DNA from: Alistipes sp.
GTDB lineage: Bacteria > Bacteroidota > Bacteroidia > Bacteroidales > Rikenellaceae
DNA: 50,873 nucleotides
NCBI GenBank assembly: GCA_017629985.1
Contig: JAGBWD010000015.1
Span: 1-50,873, forward strand
Direction: 5' to 3'
The first letter of the stretch is position 1, and each line of letters starts with the position of its first letter. The notes under the pieces are model-generated. The model saw only the letters and a program-made list of their open reading frames with translations, had not been told where the DNA came from and made no database searches. The position numbers were made by a program, and so were the translations under genes. Positions 8,124 through 19,678 of this stretch are shown in pieces.

Positions 8124-8275
8124 AAAAAAAAAGGACGCGGTACTTTTCGGTGTACTCACATCCCAAGGTGTCTGGCATAACCTTCCCAATAGAATACCCG
8201 AAAGTCCGCGCCACAGGCACGAACATTCAGCCATATTCCTATTGGGATCCTTGAAAGCTGCCAGACTTTTGGGAT
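8124..8275 (-). ncRNA. Structured RNA with terminator-like 3' end (6S-like RNA or leader)
   Basis: Read on the minus strand. P1: 8260-8275 pairs with 8160-8176 (two blocks, tccc-aa and gtctggc, separated by a small internal loop). P2: 8234-8246 pairs with 8185-8196, one bulge. The apical segment 8198-8210 is also complementary to 8136-8150, which is immediately followed by U9 (8132-8124). That third helix crosses P2, so it is either a pseudoknot or an alternative terminator stem. Two readings fit: a free small RNA of about 150-220 nt shaped like 6S RNA (long irregular hairpin, U-rich 3' end), or a switching leader for the HTH gene that starts 36 bases downstream. A weak promoter (8352-8379) lies upstream. 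I could not match it to a named family. Confidence 0.55.
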
Positions 8276-8320
8276 AATAGAATAGAGCTAAAACGCTATA
8301 AATTATATGTTTAAATGTGT

Positions 8321-8333
8321 CTATGTTACATAG
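8321..8333. promoter_or_regulatory. 13-base perfect palindrome, possible operator
   Basis: ctatgttacatag is a perfect dyad lying just downstream of the putative start site of the structured RNA and upstream of the HTH gene. It could be an operator for the small HTH protein or a short hairpin in the RNA's 5' part. Confidence 0.35.
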
Positions 8334-8351
8334 GCAAAATCGTTGGTTTCA

Positions 8352-8379
8352 CAAATATAGTATATTTTTCACTATTCAA
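8352..8379 (-). promoter_or_regulatory. Putative promoter of structured RNA / HTH gene
   Basis: TATATTTG (8359-8352 on the minus strand) is a perfect -7 match. The nearest TTG (8379-8377) is 17 bases upstream, shorter than the usual 19-21, so the -33 call is weak. Confidence 0.45.
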
Positions 8380-8391
8380 CTAATATGCTCA

Positions 8392-12119
<3,728 letters not shown>

Positions 12120-12136
12120 ATCTTTGATGTTTATTA

Positions 12137-12166
12137 CAAAGATACAAAATAGTATTTAGATTTCAA
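12137..12166 (-). promoter_or_regulatory. Promoter of nitroreductase/beta-galactosidase unit
   Basis: TTG (12166-12164), a 19-base spacer and TATCTTTG (12144-12137) on the minus strand match the consensus closely. Confidence 0.65.
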
Positions 12167-12220
12167 CACTTGGGAGGTTCTATTTTGCAAGGAGTATCCT
12201 GTAGTAGGTGATAAAATAAG

Positions 12221-12247
12221 AGAGGAGTGTAACGATTACACTCCTCT
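12221..12247 (-). terminator. Terminator of the 938-residue lipoprotein gene
   Basis: Twelve-bp perfect stem (12221-12232 with 12236-12247), 3-base loop, followed on the minus strand by a T-rich tract. It sits about 40 bases after the lipoprotein stop codon. Confidence 0.75.
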
Positions 12248-12287
12248 CCAATATTGTTGGTAACAGCTGTTACCCTATGTCGCTAAA

Positions 12288-15104
12288 TTATTTAGCAGGG
12301 AAATCGAAGCCGTACATCTGCTTGAACAACGCCTGAACACGTGCATCGAAAGCACCCTCCGAGTTGTCAATCTTCTCCTCGCGTACGATGCGCTTGATAG
12401 CCTTTGACTCGTCAATAGTAAGAGGAGTCATAGAGTATGTACGCTTCATAGGCTGTGGAGCCTTACCAAACGACTTGATAGATGTTGGTGCAGATGCACC
12501 AACAGCCTTGTTTGCTGCAGCACGTGTAGAGCCAGCCTTACGTGTGAGGACTACATCACCGCAAACGCGTGGGTTAAGTGGTGTTGCCTGGCCATACTGA
12601 AGCTGTGCTACACATGGGTAGTAGGTCTCAACAGCAGCCTCACCATACTGATCCTTGTAGTTGTAAACGATAGGCTTGATAGTAATGGTGTTGCCATCCT
12701 CCGATACCTCTACAGGGAAGCGAGAGTCGAGTACCAACTTGCCAGTTTTGTCATATACTGGAGCGCCAAGGTATGAGCTGTTACCGATAGCCAACATGTA
12801 GAATGAGTAGTCGATACCATAGTAGAATGCTGACATTGGGAACTCACGCTCGATGTTGATTGGCAACCATACATTACCCTCTGCATCAATCTCAAGGTTC
12901 CACTTTGGACCGAAGTCGTAGAACATATCTGCTACAGTTGCTGAAGAGAACTCCTGTGAGATGAAGAGGTCGTATGGAGTCTGAACTATGCCAAGGTTGT
13001 ACTCTGGGTCTGTGAAGTTGTAGCCAAGGCACAAGAGACGGTTGAAACCGCGTGTACGCTGGTTGTACTGCTTTGCCATAGTCTTGAACTCGTCATATAG
13101 CTCATCAGTCTTATCGCGGCTGATACCCCACTCCTTGTAAATATCATATACGCTATTATCGAGAGACTCTGGGTACTCAAGGCCTGAAGCGATAGTCACG
13201 TCAGAGGTGTAGTTACCAACAGGCTTCCAGTATCCCTCCTGTGTCTCTGTAGCTGCTACGTATGTCTGCATAGGTGCTGTAGCCTCCCACTCACCGCAAA
13301 GAGTTGTGAAGAGAGCATTCTCAACGCGTACAGGGAAGGCAGCGTTAGGAGTCTTCGCCTCGGCAACAGCTTTAGAGCCTGGAGCGTCAGGGTTGTTGCA
13401 TGAACCCTCCCAGTTGTAAACAAGCATTGCTAGACGTGTTGTGGCATTCTCGCGGCTCGCTACAGTGAAGTTGAAACCTTTTTCAGAGTTGATCTGCTCG
13501 ATAGCAGTAAGGTCGTAGTGAAGAGGGTTACCCATCTCCTTAAGAAGGTCAGAGTATGAGTACTCCTTAAGTATGTTGTCATACTCACGTACATAGTTAC
13601 ATGCGAAGTATGCCTCGGAGATGTCGTTAGTGCCGTAGTTAGGGTTCTTGATGTTGAATGTAATAGAGTATGGGTCATCGCTCTCAACAGGGGTGATGAT
13701 AACCTCTGGCTTATCCAATGTAACCTCTGGCAATGTAAATGTTGTGGTGTTGAAGCTCTGGAGCTTACCCTCGTTGTCGCCAATACCTGCTACGAATACG
13801 CGGAACTGCTGACCTGCTAGACCCTTGGTATCAACGAACCAATCTGTAAGCCACAACTCGCAAACGCGGTCTGCTGTAGTTTCAGTACCGAATGTCATAA
13901 GTGCGAAGTATGAGCCTGTAAACCAGCGCATATAATCCGCATTACCATCGAGCAAAGGCAATACATTTACCTGGTACTCGCTCTCGGTACAAATAAAGAT
14001 GTTGTAGAGAAGAACCTCCTCGTCAGCAGTGAATGTCAAGCATGCGTTGATAGGGGTCTTTTCAGTAATCTTGATATCAACATTTGCATCCATGATCTCT
14101 GGCTCGATAGTATTCACCTGAAGCTTCTCGTAGTAACCTGTCCAGTACTTCTCGCTATCATACTCCTCTGAACCAACCTCACTTGCCCAGCGAACGAAAT
14201 CGAACTGTGGGAGGTAGTAACCTGGCTGCCATCCTGCAGGGAATGCCCATATTGTTCTATCGAGGTATGTAAGCTCGTCATATACAGAGATAAGCTCATA
14301 CTCACCATCCTCATCCTCATCTACAAGGCAGATACGCTCATCTGGATTCTCCATCTTTGCATATTCGCCGATAAGGAAGATACCTGGCTCTCCAGGAACC
14401 TTTGGATCGGCGTACTCTGCGCCATCTGGAACAAGATCACCCTCCTCGTCACGCTCATAGCTGTAGAACTCATCGTAGCGGATAGTCTTGCTGTCGGTGA
14501 TGTACTGCTGGGCGTTGTAGAGCAACATGTCAATCTCCATAGCACCATTCATCTTGCTATAGTTGTACATAGGAAGTGATGTTGTAGAGTAACGCAATGC
14601 GTTGTTCTTTGCCTTAACCTCCTCTGGGAACTGTACGTGAATAGCAAAACCATCATGCTTCTGCTCAACAACTGTCAATACGCTGTCGCCATAACCGATA
14701 GTTGTGAACTCCACTTTCTTAATCTCCTCGTAGATCTTGTTATCAGCAGCCTTGCGGAATGCGAAGTATGCAGAATAAGTGGTAGTAGGCTCAAGACCCT
14801 GAATGTTAATGTTGGTCTCGGTTAGCTCATCAGTTGCCTCGATAGTGGTCTTGATACCACCTGCGAGGATTGCAGATGCCTCTACATCTTTGTCTACGAT
14901 GTAGGCAAACTCCTTGATACCCTTTGTCTTAACAACAATGTTAGCACCAGATGGTGTAGCATCACCAACGGTAATCTCAATAGACACGTTGTTGGTGTTG
15001 TCTGGCTTTTTAGACTCCGTAGGAGCATCCTTTGTACACGAACTAATAGCAAATGATGCTACAAGAGCAACGATTGCTAAAAGCGAAAATTTAAAATTTT
15101 TCAT
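12288..15104 (-). CDS. Large surface-type lipoprotein of unknown function
   Basis: A 938-residue protein with a lipoprotein signal (lipobox ending at Cys23, followed by TKDAPTESKK, a charged region like Bacteroidota surface-export signals). The first 200 residues resemble Fn3/Ig-like strands, for example ITVGDATPSGANIVVKT and GLEPTTTYSAYFAFR. The remainder is beta-rich with many aromatic residues. Near the C terminus a basic/Ala-rich linker (RKAGSTRAAANKAVGASAPT, about 860) precedes a helical segment. I recognise no catalytic motif. The gene lies beside the GH13 lipoprotein gene on the same strand, but each has its own -7 element and terminator. A carbohydrate-related binding role is inference from location only. 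Confidence 0.75.
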   Translation of the reverse strand: MKNFKFSLLAIVALVASFAISSCTKDAPTESKKPDNTNNVSIEITVGDATPSGANIVVKTKGIKEFAYIVDKDVEASAILAGGIKTTIEATDELTETNINIQGLEPTTTYSAYFAFRKAADNKIYEEIKKVEFTTIGYGDSVLTVVEQKHDGFAIHVQFPEEVKAKNNALRYSTTSLPMYNYSKMNGAMEIDMLLYNAQQYITDSKTIRYDEFYSYERDEEGDLVPDGAEYADPKVPGEPGIFLIGEYAKMENPDERICLVDEDEDGEYELISVYDELTYLDRTIWAFPAGWQPGYYLPQFDFVRWASEVGSEEYDSEKYWTGYYEKLQVNTIEPEIMDANVDIKITEKTPINACLTFTADEEVLLYNIFICTESEYQVNVLPLLDGNADYMRWFTGSYFALMTFGTETTADRVCELWLTDWFVDTKGLAGQQFRVFVAGIGDNEGKLQSFNTTTFTLPEVTLDKPEVIITPVESDDPYSITFNIKNPNYGTNDISEAYFACNYVREYDNILKEYSYSDLLKEMGNPLHYDLTAIEQINSEKGFNFTVASRENATTRLAMLVYNWEGSCNNPDAPGSKAVAEAKTPNAAFPVRVENALFTTLCGEWEATAPMQTYVAATETQEGYWKPVGNYTSDVTIASGLEYPESLDNSVYDIYKEWGISRDKTDELYDEFKTMAKQYNQRTRGFNRLLCLGYNFTDPEYNLGIVQTPYDLFISQEFSSATVADMFYDFGPKWNLEIDAEGNVWLPINIEREFPMSAFYYGIDYSFYMLAIGNSSYLGAPVYDKTGKLVLDSRFPVEVSEDGNTITIKPIVYNYKDQYGEAAVETYYPCVAQLQYGQATPLNPRVCGDVVLTRKAGSTRAAANKAVGASAPTSIKSFGKAPQPMKRTYSMTPLTIDESKAIKRIVREEKIDNSEGAFDARVQALFKQMYGFDFPAK

Positions 15105-15163
15105 AAAGTTAATAAATTGGTATTTTGTGTTGTATCTGTGTTATATTCATAACTATAAGCCTG

Positions 15164-15192
15164 CAAATATAACTATAAATTTTAGATTACAA
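15164..15192 (-). promoter_or_regulatory. Promoter of 938-residue lipoprotein gene
   Basis: TATATTTG (15171-15164, minus strand) with TTG at 15192-15190; the spacer is 18 bases, slightly short. The leader would be about 50 bases. Confidence 0.5.
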
Positions 15193-15296
15193 CTATTTAT
15201 ATGTTATATTTCTGCATACATTGCATTAATATTCAATATAATACCACTTGCCGCCACTCCTCGTTACGTGGGGAGAATGGGGTATATTAGCACAAA

Positions 15297-15327
15297 AACT
15301 GCCCCATGGTGTTAGCATGAGGCAGTT
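15297..15327 (-). terminator. Terminator of GH13 gene
   Basis: Twelve-bp stem with one mismatch (15297-15308 with 15316-15327) and 7-base loop. The minus-strand RNA continues with a U tract. It lies about 20 bases after the GH13 stop. Confidence 0.7.
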
Positions 15328-15348
15328 ATTAAAATGGTGTTATCACTA

Positions 15349-17862
15349 TTACTTAACCAATACGATGTAGTCGCTACCAGCTAGTGTAAAGGTGTGGCTA
15401 GATCCTAGCTCCACGGTGGCACCTGTAATTAGGTTTGTCCACTGGCCAGCCGATGGCACACTTACAGTGGTTGTGGTCTGCGAGTTTGTGAAGTTTGCAA
15501 CAACGATGACACGATCCATGACGAGGGTCTTACCACCCATGTTGTTGTCGCCAACGAGCCATGATCTTACCGAGAGGTTATCCTGACCATAGTACTCCTC
15601 GTTGTCGGTACGCCAAGAGATAATCTTCGATACAGCATCGTAGAGTGCCTTACGGTTGCTATCCTCGAGGTACTCCCAACGTACAGGCTTGCGACCAGTA
15701 CGACCATTCTGCTCGATAGATACGTCATAACCTAGCTCGCCAAACTGCCACAACATCTTTGGGTATGGGGTGAGGAAGTGGAAGGCGTAGGCAGCCTGAA
15801 GACGCTTGCTGATAACTGCCCAGTTGCTCTTAACATAGCTATCGCCGTAGGTGATAGCCTTGTATGCAACACGCTCCTCATCATGAGTCTCGATGTTGTT
15901 TATGCGGCCCCTCTTGAAGTCTGCAAAGTTGCTCTTGTTGTTACCTGTCCAACCCATCACCGACTCCATGTATCCGTTCATCTGATTGTTGTTCCAGCAG
16001 AGGGCTCCCACGGTGTTGTATAGCTCTGTCTCCTCCTTTTGGTCGCAGAAATGCTCAAAGATGATGTAGGCATCCTCCTCTATCGCACGGATAGTATTGG
16101 CGTAGTGGGTCAAGATGCCGATACGCTCTGCGGAGTAGCCGCCCGCGCTGAAGTTAGCAGGATTCTGCACAAAGCCCTTGGTGAGGTCAAAGCGGAAACC
16201 ATCTACATTGTACTCCTCCAACCAATACTCCAAAACATCGTCAAAGTAGTCTACAGTACCCTGATATGTATGCTTGAAGTCGTGGAATACGCTAAAGTCG
16301 TGTGGCGCATCAACATTGAAGAATGGGTTGTTCGAAGCGGTCTTATTAGAGTTAGAGTTCCACCACATCTTTGCGTATGGGTGAAGGCCTGTAGCATGGT
16401 TAAATACCACGTCTACGATTACGGCGATGCCGCGCTTGTGACACTCATCGATAAATCTCTTATATGCCTCCTCGGTGCCATACGCCTTGTCGGTAGCAAA
16501 GTAGTAGCAAGGGTTGTAGCCCCATGAGTCGTTACCATCAAACTCCTGAATAGGCATAAGCTCTATGGCATTTACACCCAACGTGTCGAGGTAGTCGAGC
16601 TTCGCGGTAACAGCATCTATAGAGCTAGATGTTGTAAAGTCGCGGATGAGCAACTCGTAGATAGCCAAAGAGTTCTCTGCAGGGCGGTCAAACTCTACAA
16701 CCTGCCACTGATACTCCGTAGGGTTTATCTCGAATACAGATACTACATCTGTAGTATACTCCGATGGATACTTCTTCAAGTTAGGGTATACCGTAGCTGT
16801 GATATACTTGTCGTTCCAAGGGTCGAGAATCTTGGTTGCGTATGGGTCACCAATCTTTATAGTTCCATCAACGAGATACTGATAGCCATACTCAACACCC
16901 TCCTCAAGATTTGTTACTGTAGTCCAGAAGTAGTCGCCATCGCGCTTCATCATATACTCGTTCGATGGAGCGTAGTTGTTGAACTCTCCCAATAGAATTA
17001 CAGACTGCTTGCCTGGGGCGAAGAGTACAAATGTAGCCTCGTTACCATTGATGTTTACACCATTTGTCACGCCTGCAGGACGTGGCTCATTCTGTGTAGC
17101 GCCAAGAATAGATACTGCGATGCTATCCTCCACGCTGTCGATACCATCCGTTGCTACAGCCCTGAATACGATATCCTCCGCTACGCTAGGAGTAAATGTA
17201 TACTCGAGTGTAGGCTGGTCTGTGGTCTCTATCTCCTCGTCATTGCGATAGAGGGTAAGAGAGGTTGCATGCTGCGCCTTCACCGATACGGAGTACTCTG
17301 TACCTACGGCGAGCAACGAGCCATTCTTTGGAGTCTCAATCATCACATTGAGGCCCTCCTCAACAGTGTCAATGAAGATGTCGTTGCCGTTGTCCTTAAG
17401 CTCCTTGTCGCCTGTCGCAGAGCGAAATACAAAGGCAAGCTTCTCAATCTTCTCACCAGCAGGAACGCCGTAGAATGCTCGTGGGCCACCCGAAATTGAG
17501 AGTGTCCAGAGGTTATTCTCATGCTTTACTAGCTTACATGCGGGGGTATTCTCTGTCCAGCTAGCCTTCACATACTTCCAGTCGGCAGTGCTACTGCTCT
17601 TCGAGGTGATAACTCCGGTGTGGGCGTAAAGATCTCCCTTGAAGCCATCAATAGCTGTTCCCTTGCCATTAACGATAACGGTTACGGTCTGCGTAGTCTC
17701 TGATGAGATAAATGCAGGGTCGGTAGATACCAAGGGGTAATCCTTGGTGGGGTCAAGGATGAAACCATCCTCTGGAGTAGGAACTTCCACAGTATCCTTC
17801 TTACATCCTACAACAAAGATTGTTGCCACAAGGGCAACGAGTAAATAACGAAACGCTTTCAT
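15349..17862 (-). CDS. GH13 alpha-amylase-family lipoprotein (neopullulanase/amylase type)
   Basis: An 837-residue lipid-anchored glycoside hydrolase predicted to act on alpha-glucans. Lipobox Cys20 (FVVGC) is followed by KKD. Layout: an N-terminal beta-sandwich to about 150, an Ig-like region (about 180-260), a CBM48-like domain (about 270-375; ATFVLFAPGKQSVILLGEFN), then the GH13 TIM barrel and a C-terminal beta domain. Catalytic motifs: VDVVFNH (region I), nucleophile Asp559 in DGFRFDL (II), acid/base Glu603 in IIFEHF (III) and Asp661 in ETHDEE (IV). The region IV His-Asp is intact, so it should be active. Exact specificity (amylase, pullulanase, neopullulanase) cannot be fixed by eye. It has its own promoter (17981-18012) and terminator. 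Confidence 0.9.
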   Translation of the reverse strand: MKAFRYLLVALVATIFVVGCKKDTVEVPTPEDGFILDPTKDYPLVSTDPAFISSETTQTVTVIVNGKGTAIDGFKGDLYAHTGVITSKSSSTADWKYVKASWTENTPACKLVKHENNLWTLSISGGPRAFYGVPAGEKIEKLAFVFRSATGDKELKDNGNDIFIDTVEEGLNVMIETPKNGSLLAVGTEYSVSVKAQHATSLTLYRNDEEIETTDQPTLEYTFTPSVAEDIVFRAVATDGIDSVEDSIAVSILGATQNEPRPAGVTNGVNINGNEATFVLFAPGKQSVILLGEFNNYAPSNEYMMKRDGDYFWTTVTNLEEGVEYGYQYLVDGTIKIGDPYATKILDPWNDKYITATVYPNLKKYPSEYTTDVVSVFEINPTEYQWQVVEFDRPAENSLAIYELLIRDFTTSSSIDAVTAKLDYLDTLGVNAIELMPIQEFDGNDSWGYNPCYYFATDKAYGTEEAYKRFIDECHKRGIAVIVDVVFNHATGLHPYAKMWWNSNSNKTASNNPFFNVDAPHDFSVFHDFKHTYQGTVDYFDDVLEYWLEEYNVDGFRFDLTKGFVQNPANFSAGGYSAERIGILTHYANTIRAIEEDAYIIFEHFCDQKEETELYNTVGALCWNNNQMNGYMESVMGWTGNNKSNFADFKRGRINNIETHDEERVAYKAITYGDSYVKSNWAVISKRLQAAYAFHFLTPYPKMLWQFGELGYDVSIEQNGRTGRKPVRWEYLEDSNRKALYDAVSKIISWRTDNEEYYGQDNLSVRSWLVGDNNMGGKTLVMDRVIVVANFTNSQTTTTVSVPSAGQWTNLITGATVELGSSHTFTLAGSDYIVLVK

Positions 17863-17980
17863 CAGTGTAGTATATTAGTTAATTAATCATCTCCTCTATT
17901 TCGTATAGCAGGGGCCAACTATCGATTTTTTGACATGGAGTCTTGGCTCGGGTCAATAAAATATGGCATGCTAGGGAATG

Positions 17981-18012
17981 CAAAGTTACACAAAATTAAT
18001 CATATACAACAA
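17981..18012 (-). promoter_or_regulatory. GH13 gene promoter
   Basis: TAACTTTG (17988-17981, minus strand) preceded by TTG at 18009-18007 or 18012-18010 (18 or 21 base spacer). It overlaps the terminator of the upstream operon. The leader to the ATG is about 110 bases. Confidence 0.5.
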
Positions 18013-18042
18013 CACCACCGAGAGAAATTGCTCGATGGTGTT
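18011..18042 (-). terminator. Terminator of murA-tdk-tsaC-thioesterase operon
   Basis: Arms 18011-18022 and 18031-18042. The one non-complementary position is a G-U wobble in minus-strand RNA but a C-A mismatch in plus-strand RNA, which supports use on the minus strand. The tail is only moderately U-rich. Confidence 0.6.
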
Positions 18043-18064
18043 ATTTTCTATACGAGTGGAGTTA

Positions 18065-18478
18065 TTACCCCTCTGAATGGACGAGGTACTCCTCCAATTT
18101 TTCTCGCCAAGAGTCGGGTATAGCCACAGTCTGTTGTGTTTCAAAGTCGAAGGCTACCATAACAGATGAACTCTCTGTTAGGCACTTATCGCCACACATG
18201 ATGCGTTGGTGGAGTGTCATGCTCTTATTGCCGATGCGCGACACATCGGTAATTACTATGATATCATCCATTAGGCGCACCTGACCATAGTAGTCGGTGT
18301 GTGTCGAGGCGGTGATGATGCGAAGCTTGTCGAAGACACCTGTGATGCCCAATACCTGGGTGTAGAACGATGTCTTACCCATGTCGAAGTAGCTCTGCTG
18401 CCAGATGTTATTGACGTGCATAAAAGAGTCTACATCCGAGAAGCGCTTCTGTACGGGAGTTATAATCTGCTTTGCCAT
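18065..18478 (-). CDS. Acyl-CoA thioesterase-like hotdog protein (4HBT)
   Basis: A 137-residue single hotdog-fold protein of the YbgC/FadM thioesterase type. RFSDVDSFMHVNNIWQQSYF (residues 12-31) is the family active-site block, with the Asp of DVDSFMHVNN as probable catalytic residue. It is cytoplasmic and probably hydrolyses an acyl-CoA; the acyl group is unknown. It is the last gene of a four-gene unit, starting 6 bases after the tsaC stop, and is followed by a terminator. Confidence 0.82.
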   Translation of the reverse strand: MAKQIITPVQKRFSDVDSFMHVNNIWQQSYFDMGKTSFYTQVLGITGVFDKLRIITASTHTDYYGQVRLMDDIIVITDVSRIGNKSMTLHQRIMCGDKCLTESSSVMVAFDFETQQTVAIPDSWREKLEEYLVHSEG

Positions 18479-18484
18479 AGTCTA

Positions 18485-19048
18485 TTACTGTCGAATTATC
18501 TCAATCTCCGAGCCCTCGCCAAACTTGATAATAGAGCTTGGCTTAAGCGTAGGCTTACCCTCGAAGCGTGGGTTTACAACATAATCTACGCCATCGATAA
18601 TCTCCTGGGCTACCTCCTTTAGTCTCTTTGCTGTAGCCTCGCCAGAGATATTTGCCGATGTAGAGACTATAGGCTTGCCAAATTTGCGAAGTAATGCCTG
18701 GCAGAAGTCGTGCTGTGGGATGCGCACGCCCAATGTCCCTTCATCGGGGATGAGGCTGGGGGCAACACCTGTAGCACCCGGAAGAATAGCTGTGAGAGGC
18801 TTGTCGGATAGCTCCATAACCTCGAAGGCGATACCTGGGGCGCGATTAACATAGCGAACTATCATGTCGGCATCGCGGCATAAGCACAACATAGAGTGCT
18901 TATCGTGGCTCTGCTTGAGCGCATAAATCTTTTGTACAGCCGCTTCGTTGGTGGCATCACAGCCGATGCCCCATACTGTGTCGGTAGGGTAGAGGATTAT
19001 GCCTCCTGCGCGAAGCACCTCAATACACTTTTCTATAGCTTTTTGCAT
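18485..19048 (-). CDS. tsaC: L-threonylcarbamoyladenylate synthase (Sua5/YciO/YrdC family)
   Basis: A 187-residue protein making threonylcarbamoyl-AMP from threonine, bicarbonate and ATP, the first step of the t6A modification of ANN-decoding tRNAs. Family signatures: YPTDTVWGIGCDATNEAAVQ (residues 20-39), KQSHDKHSML, the KPLTAILPG strand and the STSANISGE block (about 133-141). Length matches the single-domain TsaC form rather than the longer Sua5. YciO-type proteins look similar, so the role is likely but not proven. Third gene of the murA operon: 27 bases after tdk, 6 bases before the thioesterase. Confidence 0.88.
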   Translation of the reverse strand: MQKAIEKCIEVLRAGGIILYPTDTVWGIGCDATNEAAVQKIYALKQSHDKHSMLCLCRDADMIVRYVNRAPGIAFEVMELSDKPLTAILPGATGVAPSLIPDEGTLGVRIPQHDFCQALLRKFGKPIVSTSANISGEATAKRLKEVAQEIIDGVDYVVNPRFEGKPTLKPSSIIKFGEGSEIEIIRQ

Positions 19049-19075
19049 AGTATATTGCTAGAAGTTTGTAAATAA

Positions 19076-19645
19076 CTATTTTCTACCTTTGAGTTCGTTG
19101 AAGCAGTGGCGACAGATAGGCTGATAGGCATCCTGCGCACCCAGAAGCACCTGCTTGTCATCATCCGTAAGACGATGTGAGTGGTGTGCCAGGTCGCCAC
19201 AACGTACACAGATGGCGTGAACCTTGGTTACATACTCTGCAGTGGCCATGAGTGCAGGCATAGGGCCAAAGGGGACTCCCATATAATCCATGTCGAGGCC
19301 TGCAACGATAACACGTATGCCACTGTCGGCAAGCTGGCGACATACATCAACAATGCCATCATCGAAGAATTGTGCCTCGTCAATGCCCACTACATCTACA
19401 TCGGATGCTAGAAGTAGGATGTTTTGTGCCGACTCCACAGGGGTAGACTGTATGGCATTAGAGTCGTGTGACACAACCTCCACATCGGAGTAGCGCACAT
19501 CGATAGATGGCTTAAAAATCTCAACCTTGAGGTTGGCAAACTGCGCACGTTTCATGCGGCGGATAAGCTCCTCTGTCTTTCCCGAAAACATCGAGCCACA
19601 GACAACCTCTATCCATCCTTTGTGTTTGTTATTCTCTAAAAACAT
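19076..19645 (-). CDS. tdk: Thymidine kinase
   Basis: A 189-residue type II thymidine kinase that phosphorylates thymidine (or deoxyuridine) with ATP in the salvage pathway. Walker A GSMFSGKT (17-24), Walker B-like DEAQFF (89-94), and a structural zinc site made of Cys146, Cys149, Cys178 and Cys181 are all present. The lasso region [17 protein letters not shown] (121-137) also matches. Cytoplasmic. It lies 33 bases after murA and 27 bases before tsaC on the same strand, so it is cotranscribed with them. Confidence 0.95.
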   Translation of the reverse strand: MFLENNKHKGWIEVVCGSMFSGKTEELIRRMKRAQFANLKVEIFKPSIDVRYSDVEVVSHDSNAIQSTPVESAQNILLLASDVDVVGIDEAQFFDDGIVDVCRQLADSGIRVIVAGLDMDYMGVPFGPMPALMATAEYVTKVHAICVRCGDLAHHSHRLTDDDKQVLLGAQDAYQPICRHCFNELKGRK

Positions 19646-19678
19646 AATCTTTAGACTCTTTTTTAATCATACCTTATA

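Noticed and set aside
8088-8234. 49-residue N-terminal extension of the HTH protein
   Set aside because: It lies over the structured RNA and U9 tract, and its composition is not like a protein N terminus; the ATG at 8087 gives a complete HTH.
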